Made by a program: the position numbers and the translations under genes. A stretch of DNA of 58,616 nucleotides. Source: Chryseosolibacter sp964563295. Lineage in GTDB: Bacteria; Bacteroidota; Bacteroidia; Cytophagales; Cyclobacteriaceae. The notes beneath the pieces are model-generated. The model saw only the letters and a program-made list of their open reading frames with translations. It ran no database searches and had not been told where the DNA came from. Location of the stretch: NCBI GenBank assembly GCA_964563295.1, contig CAZLWX010000008.1, forward strand, positions 1-58,616. Direction: 5' to 3'. This document shows, piece by piece, positions 37,842-47,067 of the stretch; the first letter of the stretch is position 1; every line of letters begins with the position of its first letter.

Positions 37842-38903
37842 TCAGAACAGACTCAGGTTCCCTCCCTTTCTAAACCTGGTAAGGTCCATCGGAGGCATCT
37901 TCTTTCGCGGGAAGTATTTTTTCTTCGACAAGTCAAACAGTTGATGGATCGCGTCGGCGTAGTTTCCTTCGCCGCTCATTCTTCTGCCAAACTCTGAATC
38001 GTTGACATGACCTCCGTGCATTTCGCAAATCTGGTTCCACACTTTTTCAAATCGGTCGGGAAAATTCTTTCTTAACCAATCCTCAAATATTTTTCCGATC
38101 GAACCATTCAGTCGGACCACCGTCATCCCGGCTCCCCTTGCGCCATGATCGGCAGCCGCGTGCAGGATTTCGGGTATCTCATGATGATTCAGGCCGGGAA
38201 TGACTGGCGCGTTCATCACGCCTACTGGTATTCCCGCTTTGGCCAAAGCCTCCATTGTCTTCAACCTTTTTATTCCACTGGCGGTCCTTGGTTCCATCAC
38301 CCGCCTGAGGTCTTCGTTCAATGTGGTTACCGAGAGGTACACATGCACAAGATTATCGGCAGCCAGGTCCTGGAGTAGATCGAGGTCACGAACGATCAAT
38401 CCATTCTTCGTGATAATTCCCACGGGGTGCCTGTATCGCGCCAGGACTTTTAGAATGTTCCTGGTGATCTCGTATTTCCTTTCCAGCGGCTGATAACAAT
38501 CCGTATTCCCCGAAAGGGAAATTGGAACGGCCTGCCATCCAGGGTGAAGTAGAAACTTTTCAAGCAGTTGGGGCGCATTTTTCTTCACCATGATCTTCGA
38601 CTCAAAATCAAGCCCCGCGCTGAACCCATAATATTCATGTGTATTTCGGGCGTAACAATAGATACATCCGTGCTCGCAACCCTGGTACGGATTCATCGAA
38701 TACATCATACCCAGGTCGGGACTGGTGACTTTATTTACGATCTTCTTCGGTTGCTCATAAAAGACCTGCGTCGTAGGTGACGACAAGAGCGGTTCATCCA
38801 GGCCCTCGATGTGCTCCGTCACATACTGGGCCTTGAGGAACTTGTTCGGCGTCTTTATCTGTGCTCCCCTACCGCGCAAATAGTCATCTTCTCCTTCAGC
38901 CAT
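37842..38903 (-). CDS. PA0069/SplB-like radical SAM protein
   Basis: 353 residues. The radical SAM cluster motif is CEHGCIYC (C76, C80, C83) within NPYQGCEHGCIYCYARNTH, typical of the PA0069 family (distant to spore photoproduct lyase). ISLSGNTDCYQPLERKYEIT and the SVTTLNEDLRRVMEPRTAS segment are family hallmarks. The family's substrate is unknown. The gene stands alone, with AT-rich sequence upstream. Confidence 0.92.
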   Translation of the reverse strand: MAEGEDDYLRGRGAQIKTPNKFLKAQYVTEHIEGLDEPLLSSPTTQVFYEQPKKIVNKVTSPDLGMMYSMNPYQGCEHGCIYCYARNTHEYYGFSAGLDFESKIMVKKNAPQLLEKFLLHPGWQAVPISLSGNTDCYQPLERKYEITRNILKVLARYRHPVGIITKNGLIVRDLDLLQDLAADNLVHVYLSVTTLNEDLRRVMEPRTASGIKRLKTMEALAKAGIPVGVMNAPVIPGLNHHEIPEILHAAADHGARGAGMTVVRLNGSIGKIFEDWLRKNFPDRFEKVWNQICEMHGGHVNDSEFGRRMSGEGNYADAIHQLFDLSKKKYFPRKKMPPMDLTRFRKGGNLSLF

Positions 38904-38984
38904 GATCCGTAACTAATATTATTAGACACTAAAACTAATGATTTTAGTCGAAAAAAATGGGTCTTTTTATGCTATTTGTATCGG

Positions 38985-39863
38985 ATGACGCCATTGCAGG
39001 AAATCATCGATACACGTCTCGAAAAAGCGGGCGTACGACTGCTTGTCAAAAGGGAGGATCTGAATGATCCCCACGTGTCTGGTAACAAATGGTGGAAGTT
39101 GAAATACAATTTGATCGAAGCGATCAGTCAGGGGTACCCAACCGTGTTGACTTTCGGCGGCGCTTTCTCCAACCATCTCTATGCCACTGCTGCCGCCGCC
39201 CGCGACAAGAATCTTTCGAGCATCGGCATAGTACGAGGCGAGCGAGTGTTGCCCCTAAATCACACGCTCTCATTTGCCAGCAGGCAGGGCATGAAACTGC
39301 ACTTCGTTTCCAGAGACAACTATCGGCGAAAGGATGACCCCGGTTTCCTCGATAGTCTGCGAGAGGATTTTGGGCCATTTTTTCCCATCCCGGAAGGCGG
39401 AACAAATCTTCATGCGGTGAGGGGATGCGCAGAGCTTGGAACGGAGCTTCTCGCGATTCCGTTCGACCATCTGGTGTTAGCCGTCGGGACGGGCGGAACA
39501 CTCGCTGGTATTGCCACAGCCTTTAAGAACACGAGGAATGTTATTGGAATCCCGGTGCTGAAAGGCGGAGAATTTCTCTTTTCGAAAATATCGAACCTAA
39601 TAAAAGAATTTGATGGAGGTAGCTATGAAAACTGGACGCTGTTGACATCCTATCATCACGGAGGTTATGCTAAAGTGACGAAGGAATTGCTGGACTTCGT
39701 CAGTGCCATGAAAGGCCGGCATAACCTCCCGTTAGACCACGTCTACACCGCCAAAGGATTTTGGGCTGTGATGGATCTGGTTGGCAAAGGCCAGTTCGCT
39801 CGTGGCAGCACGATACTTTTTTTGCACACCGGAGGATTACAGGGAAGTGTTACAGGAACATGA
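38985..39863 (+). CDS. PLP-dependent D-cysteine desulfhydrase/ACC deaminase-like enzyme
   Basis: 292 residues from the ATG at 38985 (a TTG nine bases upstream is less likely). Fold type II PLP enzyme: VKREDLNDPHVSGNKWWKLK holds the probable Schiff-base Lys (about 35), FGGAFSNHL binds the cofactor phosphate region, and LAVGTGGTLAGI is the phosphate-binding glycine loop. Family members release ammonia and pyruvate from D-cysteine (with sulfide) or from ACC; the sequence does not decide which. The last 14 bases overlap the end of the convergent transporter gene. Confidence 0.88.
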   Translation: MTPLQEIIDTRLEKAGVRLLVKREDLNDPHVSGNKWWKLKYNLIEAISQGYPTVLTFGGAFSNHLYATAAAARDKNLSSIGIVRGERVLPLNHTLSFASRQGMKLHFVSRDNYRRKDDPGFLDSLREDFGPFFPIPEGGTNLHAVRGCAELGTELLAIPFDHLVLAVGTGGTLAGIATAFKNTRNVIGIPVLKGGEFLFSKISNLIKEFDGGSYENWTLLTSYHHGGYAKVTKELLDFVSAMKGRHNLPLDHVYTAKGFWAVMDLVGKGQFARGSTILFLHTGGLQGSVTGT

Positions 39864-40602
39864 ACACTGCGGCGATCAACGTCATCGCAATCACAAACCA
39901 TCGATAGGTCTTTTCCTTCAGGTTCTTTACAACGAGAACCCCCAGGTATCCCCCTAATCCTATAAACGGGATGGTCGTCAGGTCAAGCAGGAATGTGTTG
40001 AGGTTGATTGTTTCCCACGCGAATATGTGAAAGGGCACCTTGAGCCAATTGACGACCATAAAAAACCATGCTATCGTTCCGATGAATTCATTCTTCGGCA
40101 GCCGCATAGACAAACAATAAACCGCCATCACGGATCCGGCGAGGTTTCCAACCATTGAAGTAAAGCCTCCCGCCGTGCCCGTCAGGGCAGCAAACCACCT
40201 GGCATGGGGAACATCCTCTCTATGGCCGCGTTCCAACCATAGCATAATGGCCAGGCTTACCATGATGATCGCGGCCATGATCATTTTAAAGAGCGAATCA
40301 TTGATGGAGTCGCCAACCCAGACACCCAAAATTGTTCCCATCGCTGCCCAGGGGAACAACTTCTTCAAATGGTACCACGATGCATGGCGGTGATAATACC
40401 ATACACCCATGACATCCGCCAGGCACAGAATGGGCAACATTATTCCGGAGGATAGCTGGCCACCGAAAACACCGGCGAGCAGGGGCACAGCAATCATCCC
40501 GGCACCATGCACTCCGGTTTTCGACATGCCGATAAAGACCCCTACAAGAAAAAAGACGATCAAATGATCGGTCGTGAACTCATAGGAGAATAGGTTGATC
40601 AA
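39850..40602 (-). CDS. TSUP (TauE/SafE) family membrane transporter
   Basis: 250 residues with about seven to eight membrane helices. Family repeats are visible: FLVGVFIGMSKTGVHGAG near the N-terminus and GTAGGFTSMVGNLAG in the second half. TSUP proteins move sulfite, sulfonates or related organic anions, mostly as exporters. The substrate is unknown. It follows the TonB receptor on the same strand after 75 bases. Confidence 0.9.
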   Translation of the reverse strand: MINLFSYEFTTDHLIVFFLVGVFIGMSKTGVHGAGMIAVPLLAGVFGGQLSSGIMLPILCLADVMGVWYYHRHASWYHLKKLFPWAAMGTILGVWVGDSINDSLFKMIMAAIIMVSLAIMLWLERGHREDVPHARWFAALTGTAGGFTSMVGNLAGSVMAVYCLSMRLPKNEFIGTIAWFFMVVNWLKVPFHIFAWETINLNTFLLDLTTIPFIGLGGYLGVLVVKNLKEKTYRWFVIAMTLIAAVFMFL

Positions 40603-40677
40603 ACAATGAAATTTAGCGCGAAAGATAGAACGAACGCGTGCATATTCACAACGTCACCAGGAAGACCTGCACGCAAC

Positions 40678-42888
40678 CTAAAGGCTGGCGTACAGGGCAA
40701 TGATAAAATTGCGGCCTGGTGCGGAAATTCCAGAGGAATACTGCCGATACCGTTTATCCAGGATGTTCTCGACGCCGCCCGACAGGCGAAGATGATTACT
40801 CAACCTCCCTTCCGCCTTCAGATTCAATGTCCACCACGAAGGTGAATACGGGTTGCCATCGGAATCCTTCGCATACAAATGAACGTCGGCGCGTTCGGAT
40901 AACGCCAGGTTTGCGTATGCGATTTCGCCATTGAACACATTGTACAGGTCTACCCGGATACTGCGCTTCGAGTAGATCAAATGGGCAGATCCAAACATGG
41001 GTGCAACATGTGTGGGTGAAAAATCTCTCCCGGTTTCGGGATCGAGTTCGCGACCCTTTTGGTAGTTGAACGTTGCCGAGAGCTTTAACGGGCCGGCGAA
41101 CTCCCAGTCAAGTCCGGCCTGCACTCCACCGATCCGCACCTGGCTGATGTTTTGCTGCGATAGTACCCGGCTATAAACACCGTCATAGTAAATGCTATCT
41201 TCTCCATTGAATGTTGTCACTCCACGGGCGATGGCGTTGTCGAGATAGGTATAGTAGCCTGCCAAATCCAGCTTCAAGGTTGAACCAGCAAAGGCGACGA
41301 GTCCAGCCTCTACGTTGTAGGCGTTCTCCGCCTTAAGTGATGGGTTGGGAACAACAACGGTTCCGGGTTCCGAATCGAAGACCTTCCCGACATCGTCAAC
41401 GTTGGGAGCCCGGAAACCAGTTGAGAAATTGGTGTACACCTTTAACGATGTGCTCGGATTATAGATCATTCCCAGCGCCCCGCTTATTGCGGTGTTGTTT
41501 AGTTTGGCCTCAGAAAAAGGAAAGTCGAAGAAGGTATTGTCGAAATGCGCGCTGGTGTAGACAGTGGTAATGCGTGAACTTGCGTTAAGAGACCATTCCT
41601 CGTTTACGTCGAATTTGACGTTCCCATAGGCAGCCCACGCGCGCCAAACCGCCCCATCCGGATAACGTGTCGACGTCGGGCTGATCGCCCCCGTTGAAAT
41701 GTTTTCTCTTTGTGCGACAGAACCGACCCGGTTGCCCACGAATTCCGCGCCATAAAGCAAAGTCGTCCGATCATTGATCCGCTTATTCAGGTCAAAGTTT
41801 ACCGACAACGCGCGGACATTTTCTGTTCTGTCCGTCCGGTTATTGCTGCCGAAAGATCTGTTGTGACGACTCTCCTCAAATTCCTGGTATGCGACGATGA
41901 ATTTCGCCTGGTCGAAAAGGCGGGTCGCTCTATCGCGCTCCAGTGTTAGAGCATGTGTCAACCATTTTTGTGGCCCATAATACCATTCGGCATTGGCCAG
42001 TCCCCCCTCTTCCTCCAGGATCAGTCGATCATACCGCGGGTAATCAGAGGTAGCCGAATATTGAAGCGCGTACGTTGCTTTGGTGTCCTGATCGATTCGA
42101 TAAGCGATCTTCTGCATCGCGCTCCATTGACTGTACCCACTCGATACCTGCAGCCTGGGATCGTCGTTGGGTACAATCACATCCTGATCATTCTGCCGTA
42201 TCACAAAGTTCGGACGAATATAGTCGTCGGGGCCTTTGGAGCCCATTCTCAGATCATCGAACATCGATCGGCTGATGCTCGTGACAAACGCCCACGTCTC
42301 AAGGCCGACACTGAGGCCTACATGAGCGGTTCCTTCCTGATTGGCGGAGGAGAATCGGGCCATGGCGTTCGCTTTGACCATTGGCTTTTCATCAATCTGA
42401 AACTCCGGACGAACCGTGGTGAAATTCATCACCCCGCCGATTGCATCGCTACCGTACATCACTGCTCCCGGACCGAAGACGATCTCAGTTCTCTCGATAG
42501 CTCCCGGGTCGATTGAGATTACGTTTTGCACATTGCCACTCCGGAAGATGGCATTATTCATCCTGATGCCGTCAACAACGATCAACACGCGATTAGTTGC
42601 AAACCCCCGGATCATGGGGCTCCCTCCGCCCAATTGACTTTTCTGGACAAAGATGTTTCCTGAACTGCCCAGCAGGTCGGCAGCGGTTTGAGGGTTCTGG
42701 AATCGTGCCAGCGTTGAGCTGATCGTGCTGATCCTCATGGGAACGTCGCCGAGGTTCTGCTCCCAACGGTTTGCAGAAACGATAATCTCATCCATGACAC
42801 GTACGATTGTATCGGCTTCCTCCTGCTGTTGAGCCGCGCCAATAAGCGCGGGCACGAAGAGGCAAGCCGTCATCAAGACAGTCTTCAC
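40678..42888 (-). CDS. TonB-dependent outer-membrane receptor
   Basis: 736 residues with a signal peptide (MKTVLMTACLFVPALIGAAQ). The plug (about 30-160) includes EIIVSANRWEQ, a TonB-box-like start, and PMIRGFATNRVLIVVDGIRM, and a 22-strand barrel follows. The plug style resembles the haem/haemoglobin or siderophore receptor group (no N-terminal carboxypeptidase domain, not SusC-like). The start is GTG at 42888. Ends with FIIALYASL. It may take up an iron complex or cobalamin; the substrate is not resolvable. A small membrane protein gene precedes it by 67 bases. Confidence 0.92.
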   Translation of the reverse strand: MKTVLMTACLFVPALIGAAQQQEEADTIVRVMDEIIVSANRWEQNLGDVPMRISTISSTLARFQNPQTAADLLGSSGNIFVQKSQLGGGSPMIRGFATNRVLIVVDGIRMNNAIFRSGNVQNVISIDPGAIERTEIVFGPGAVMYGSDAIGGVMNFTTVRPEFQIDEKPMVKANAMARFSSANQEGTAHVGLSVGLETWAFVTSISRSMFDDLRMGSKGPDDYIRPNFVIRQNDQDVIVPNDDPRLQVSSGYSQWSAMQKIAYRIDQDTKATYALQYSATSDYPRYDRLILEEEGGLANAEWYYGPQKWLTHALTLERDRATRLFDQAKFIVAYQEFEESRHNRSFGSNNRTDRTENVRALSVNFDLNKRINDRTTLLYGAEFVGNRVGSVAQRENISTGAISPTSTRYPDGAVWRAWAAYGNVKFDVNEEWSLNASSRITTVYTSAHFDNTFFDFPFSEAKLNNTAISGALGMIYNPSTSLKVYTNFSTGFRAPNVDDVGKVFDSEPGTVVVPNPSLKAENAYNVEAGLVAFAGSTLKLDLAGYYTYLDNAIARGVTTFNGEDSIYYDGVYSRVLSQQNISQVRIGGVQAGLDWEFAGPLKLSATFNYQKGRELDPETGRDFSPTHVAPMFGSAHLIYSKRSIRVDLYNVFNGEIAYANLALSERADVHLYAKDSDGNPYSPSWWTLNLKAEGRLSNHLRLSGGVENILDKRYRQYSSGISAPGRNFIIALYASL

Positions 42889-42928
42889 GTTGAAAATTTT
42901 GTTTAGGAATTTAGAAAAATGTGATCAA

Positions 42929-42948
42929 GGCTCCTTCAGTCCGGAGCC
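42929..42948 (-). terminator. Hairpin between the small membrane protein and TonB receptor genes
   Basis: GGCTCC (42929-42934) pairs with GGAGCC (42943-42948). On the minus strand it is followed after several bases by TTTTT. It may be a weak terminator or attenuator before the receptor gene. Confidence 0.4.
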
Positions 42949-42955
42949 GCAGTAA

Positions 42956-43471
42956 TCACAGCACTCGGGGTGGCGGTGTCGGGATATCACCATCACGACT
43001 TAGCGGCAGATCGCCGTAGATCTCAACCGGCAAACTTGGTCCGGCTGACCGGACAAACTCAAAACTTTGACTGAACATCACGAAATTCATCGCAATGAAC
43101 TGGAGGACAGGTTCCGGCAATGTCGATCGGCGTTCCATTGGTTTGCCGATTACGTCGTTCAACAGCGCCAAAAGGTTGTCCTCCTTTTCATCGTGAATGC
43201 AAAATACCCTCACGCTGTCTCCATCCATGATTGTTCTCGCAATGTCATACATTCTGCCGTCGACGCGTATTTCGTGTTCTTCGACCCGCGCACAGTTGAA
43301 ATCTGTAAGTGATAAGACCAAAGCCTCAAGCTGATCCGGAGGCAGCGACCTCAGTTTGGCCTTCATCTCCAGCCGGATCTGTCGCATCTGCACAAAGTAA
43401 TACAAATAAAAACCCGCGCTGTTGATCCACAGGATTACCAAAATCAATGACGCGTAGACAGTTCTCACCAA
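42956..43471 (-). CDS. Single-pass membrane protein, unknown function, beside TonB receptor
   Basis: 171 residues; not recognised. One membrane helix (about 6-28, LILVILWINSAGFYLYYF) is followed by a basic/charged stretch and a soluble domain with VDGRMYDIARTIMDGDSVRVF and the conserved-looking HDEKEDNLLALLNDV. It ends in a Pro-rich tail (DGDIPTPPPRVL). Genes of this type lie next to TonB receptor genes in many Bacteroidota, so it may assist the transport system; this is inference from position. Confidence 0.7.
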   Translation of the reverse strand: MVRTVYASLILVILWINSAGFYLYYFVQMRQIRLEMKAKLRSLPPDQLEALVLSLTDFNCARVEEHEIRVDGRMYDIARTIMDGDSVRVFCIHDEKEDNLLALLNDVIGKPMERRSTLPEPVLQFIAMNFVMFSQSFEFVRSAGPSLPVEIYGDLPLSRDGDIPTPPPRVL

Positions 43472-43524
43472 AGCAATTTAGGAAAATGGCCCGTTAATCC
43501 CTCACGAACAAATCGTCCTAATTC

Positions 43525-44136
43525 CTATCGGACCAACTTGTCAAGTTGACTAACGATCGAAATAAAATCATCTCTCCTTGTGAAATCTGTCTGATCCATG
43601 TCGAGTACCAGCACTTTGCCCTTGTAGTTGCGGATCCACTCGTCATAACGGCGATTCAGGTTTTCCAGATACTCCATGCTTATATCATTTTCGTATTCGC
43701 GCCCTCGCTTTCGAATCCGGTTCATTAGGGTTGCGACGTTCGCATGAAGATAGATCAGAAGATCTGGCGGCTGTATCACCGCAGTCATCGCATCAAAGAT
43801 CCGTCGATAACAATTGTAGTCTCGCTCATTGAGATGAGAGCTTTCATAAAGGTTCGCCGCAAAGATGAGACCGTCCTCGTAAATTGTTCGATCCTGAATC
43901 GTGGTGCTGGTTCTCTGACCGATAGCGACGGCTTGTTTGAACCTGCTGCTGAGAAAGAAAACCTGGACATGAAAGGAATATCGCGACATGTCCTTGTAGA
44001 AATCACGCAGGTAGGGGTTGTCATCTACCGACTCAACGAAAGGAGACCACCCATAATAATCAGCCAACTGACGAGTGAGCGTCGTTTTTCCCGAACCGAT
44101 ATTTCCGCACACCGCCACGTGCAGCGTTCTGTTCAT
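43525..44136 (-). CDS. Deoxynucleoside kinase
   Basis: 203 residues of the dCK/dGK family. P-loop CGNIGSGKTTL (10-20), substrate site FVESVDDNPYL, DRTIYEDGLIFA (the DRS-type motif), and a LID region with Arg residues (RIRKRGREYE). It phosphorylates deoxynucleosides for salvage; specificity is not readable. It follows the PD40 gene by 12 bases, so cotranscription is likely. Confidence 0.93.
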   Translation of the reverse strand: MNRTLHVAVCGNIGSGKTTLTRQLADYYGWSPFVESVDDNPYLRDFYKDMSRYSFHVQVFFLSSRFKQAVAIGQRTSTTIQDRTIYEDGLIFAANLYESSHLNERDYNCYRRIFDAMTAVIQPPDLLIYLHANVATLMNRIRKRGREYENDISMEYLENLNRRYDEWIRNYKGKVLVLDMDQTDFTRRDDFISIVSQLDKLVR

Positions 44137-44148
44137 GTTATGGATTAT

Positions 44149-45024
44149 TTACTTTTCGTTGACGACAATTGCCATTTTTTTTCCATCCTTGCTTACCGCG
44201 ATTCGCGTGACATCGCCTTCAGGCGACCCTGACTCAATCTGTATTTCCTTCCAAATGGTAGTACTCTTGTTGGGATCGCAATAGTACAATTTCCTGCCGC
44301 GGCTAATAACGATCTGGCCTTTTTGCGTCCAGGCCATGTCGACAGAACCTGCTGGACTGAGCAAAATGGTGGTCACTTTTCTGCTTCGTAAGTCGAACTT
44401 CTGTATATGCCATCCATCCGGTTGATTTTGCAGGAAGCTAATGGCATTTTGGCCCGGGATGCGGTGCAATGAGCGGCCAATATCGACCGCGACAAGGGTG
44501 TCGGGTTGATTTTTGAAACCAACCAAATAAAGCTGGAATGGGGCGGGTAAAGTAAACACGGCCACGTGGTCGTCATCGCCCCACGCATGATAGCCTACCA
44601 TGCGGTTATTGATCACCACGATTGGGTCACCTCCATCGATAGGTATCTTGGCAAGGTCCTGGTCTCCGTTCATTCGTTGAATGATGCACGATACATACCG
44701 CTGGTCGGGCGTCACCGTTGGAGAGAACTCGTTCTCAGGTGTCCTGGTAAACTGCCTTTTCTCGCCAGTGACATAGTTGAACGTGAATATATCTGCCTGT
44801 CCTGTGCTGTCCGCCGAAACAAAATAGATGGTCGGTTCGCGCGGATGAAAAAATGGCTGATTGTCATATCCTTCATGATTGGTGATATTCTGCCCGTTTC
44901 TGAGCTTAATATCACCTCCGCGCATGTTGACATCAAAAAGATAGATTTCGGTCGCCGGCTGTGCGCGAGTGATCGCCCAGTGAGCCGATAACAGAAGCAT
45001 GATGACTATGCAGCGCGTGATCAT
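44149..45024 (-). CDS. Exported TolB/PD40-like beta-propeller protein
   Basis: 291 residues with a signal peptide (MITRCIVIMLLLSAHWAITRAQ). Repeated propeller blades are visible: DNQPFFHPREPTIYFVSAD, NEFSPTVTPDQRYVSCIIQR and GDVTRIAVSKDGKKMAIVV each carry the PD40-type P-D-G turn. No catalytic domain follows. Its role is unknown, probably a periplasmic binding or sensing surface. The deoxynucleoside kinase gene follows closely. Confidence 0.8.
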   Translation of the reverse strand: MITRCIVIMLLLSAHWAITRAQPATEIYLFDVNMRGGDIKLRNGQNITNHEGYDNQPFFHPREPTIYFVSADSTGQADIFTFNYVTGEKRQFTRTPENEFSPTVTPDQRYVSCIIQRMNGDQDLAKIPIDGGDPIVVINNRMVGYHAWGDDDHVAVFTLPAPFQLYLVGFKNQPDTLVAVDIGRSLHRIPGQNAISFLQNQPDGWHIQKFDLRSRKVTTILLSPAGSVDMAWTQKGQIVISRGRKLYYCDPNKSTTIWKEIQIESGSPEGDVTRIAVSKDGKKMAIVVNEK

Positions 45025-45066
45025 GCTCTCAAAGTTAGCGGTTAATCCAAATCAGGCGCTGGCGGG

Positions 45067-46017
45067 TTACAACCATTTCTTCCGCCGGAAGAGCCAAAGG
45101 AAGGCGAGCGATGAGAAGATCATCAGCCCAACGGCGAACGGATATCCAGCGATCCATTGCAATTCGGGCATGTGCACGAAGTTCATCCCATAAATGCTTG
45201 CAATGAGCGTTGGCGGCATGAAAACAACGGTTACGACAGTGAAAATCTTGATGACCTGGTTTTGCTCAATATTGACGAGACCCAAAAAGGTGTTTTGCAT
45301 ATATTCAAGTCGTTCGGAGCTGAACTGGGAGTGCTGAAGAAGTGACGCTATATCCCTGATCATGATGGTCAGTCGTTCATTCTCAATTTTGTTGAATTCT
45401 GGTATCCGGATCAGGGAGCTGACCACCCGTTGTTTCTCGGTGATCGTCTGATGCAACAGCATGACATTCTCCTGCAGCGTGGCAATCCCGAGAAGGAGAT
45501 CCTGCTTCAATGATCGCTGTGACAACAGCTCTTTGCTGACGTGATTAAGCTTGCGGTTGATGCCTTCTATAAGATCAGCATCGCTATCGATGCGGACCTC
45601 GACGATCGTCAGAAAGATATCCAATCCGTGTTCTTTGGTTTCCGTTATCATTGACTTCAACCGGCGAACTGCATCGGCAAATATTTTAAGATCCCCTTGC
45701 CGATATGTAAAAAGTATATTCCCCTTCAGGATAAAGGTGACGTTATCCACCGCTTGTTCGAGGTCTCCGGAAACGAAGCCGAGATTGATCTCGATGGTCT
45801 CCTCAGTTTCCAGAAATCGGGAGCTGCTTTCAATCTCCTGGAGCTCCTGGGAAGTAAAGAATTCAATCTTGAAGTGCGTCTCGACGAACTTTCTCTCCTG
45901 CTGGGTTGGCGACTGAAGGTCAATCCAGATAATATTCCTGAACTCAAGAATATCTTCCAGTACCGGGTTCTTGTACTGCTCGATCTTTCCTTTGCTTATG
46001 GTGTATACCCTTATCAT
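45067..46017 (-). CDS. corA: CorA-type magnesium/cobalt transporter
   Basis: 316 residues from the ATG at 46017; an upstream start would add 10 residues without similarity. The long cytoplasmic alpha/beta domain precedes two C-terminal membrane helices, with the signature GMN (about 277-279) in SIYGMNFVHMPEL between them, and a basic tail (FRRKKWL). CorA forms a pentameric Mg2+ channel gated by intracellular Mg2+. Confidence 0.95.
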   Translation of the reverse strand: MIRVYTISKGKIEQYKNPVLEDILEFRNIIWIDLQSPTQQERKFVETHFKIEFFTSQELQEIESSSRFLETEETIEINLGFVSGDLEQAVDNVTFILKGNILFTYRQGDLKIFADAVRRLKSMITETKEHGLDIFLTIVEVRIDSDADLIEGINRKLNHVSKELLSQRSLKQDLLLGIATLQENVMLLHQTITEKQRVVSSLIRIPEFNKIENERLTIMIRDIASLLQHSQFSSERLEYMQNTFLGLVNIEQNQVIKIFTVVTVVFMPPTLIASIYGMNFVHMPELQWIAGYPFAVGLMIFSSLAFLWLFRRKKWL

Positions 46018-46173
46018 TTCGAATGTCGCGTTGCAATTTATAGCCAATAATTAAAAACATGACTCTTTTGACAATGATAAATCTTGTTTGCGCCGCTTAT
46101 CTGCAACAAAGTTGTGCCAGCGATTAAACTATTGTAATTTGGATTTAAGACAAGAAAAAAACGTGGTCGCGAT

Positions 46174-47046
46174 ATGAAAATAACCCGTAAACAAGCGCTC
46201 AAGACCATGGCAGCAGGCGCCATGAGTTCGGTCATATTGCCGTCGTTGGCAGAGGCATCAAAGGACGTTCCCTTACCGGCGTTGAAAGGCAACATCAATC
46301 ATTCGGTATGTCAATGGTGTTACAATACCATCCCTCTCGATGAGCTGGCTCGCGCCGCGAGTGAAATCGGATTGTCGTCAGTGGAATTGATCGGCGCGGA
46401 TCAGTGGCCGGTCGTCATCAAACACGGGCTCACTTGTGCGATGGGATATGCGACATCGATCGGGCTGAACCGTGGATTCAACGATCCATCGCTTCATGAA
46501 CAGCTTCGCAAAGACTACTTAGCTGCTATTCCCAAGGCGGCGGACATGGGGATCAAGAATCTTATTTGCTTTTCTGGAAACCGTAATGGCCTCTCCGACG
46601 ATCAGGGACTGGAGAATTGTGCGCAGGGACTCGACCCGGTTGTGAAAGAAGCCAGTCGTCATGGGGTCAACATTGTGATGGAATTGCTGAATAGCAAGGT
46701 GAATCATAAAGACTACCAGTGCGACCATACCGAGTGGGGCGTTCACCTGTGCGATAAGGTGGGTGCGTCTAATTTCAAGCTGTTGTATGACATCTATCAC
46801 ATGCAGATCATGGAGGGCGACGTGATCGCGACCATCCGTAGGTACAAGGATTACATCGCCCATTACCACACGGGGGGTGTACCTGGCCGCCATGAAATTG
46901 ACGAGACCCAGGAACTTTACTATCCGGCGATCATGAGGGCAATTGTTGAGACTGGATTCAAGGGCCACGTGGCTCAGGAATTTATCCCGGCAAAAGCGGA
47001 TGCTATTGCCTCCCTGGCCGATGCCGTCAAACTGTGCGACGTCTGA
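46174..47046 (+). CDS. Exported hydroxypyruvate isomerase-like TIM-barrel protein
   Basis: 290 residues. The N-terminus MKITRKQALKTMAAGAMSS is a Tat-like signal with a single-Arg (RK) variant of the twin-Arg motif. The AP-endonuclease 2-type barrel has the metal/catalytic residues of hydroxypyruvate isomerases: Glu in IVMELLNSK, Asp and His in LLYDIYHMQ, His in AHYHTGGVPGRHE, and Glu in HVAQEFIP. It may act on a keto sugar or an inositol derivative in the periplasm. It is preceded by a 125-base gap and followed by a convergent gene. Confidence 0.85.
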   Translation: MKITRKQALKTMAAGAMSSVILPSLAEASKDVPLPALKGNINHSVCQWCYNTIPLDELARAASEIGLSSVELIGADQWPVVIKHGLTCAMGYATSIGLNRGFNDPSLHEQLRKDYLAAIPKAADMGIKNLICFSGNRNGLSDDQGLENCAQGLDPVVKEASRHGVNIVMELLNSKVNHKDYQCDHTEWGVHLCDKVGASNFKLLYDIYHMQIMEGDVIATIRRYKDYIAHYHTGGVPGRHEIDETQELYYPAIMRAIVETGFKGHVAQEFIPAKADAIASLADAVKLCDV

Positions 47047-47067
47047 GTAGCTAAGCCCTCAAAAAAA

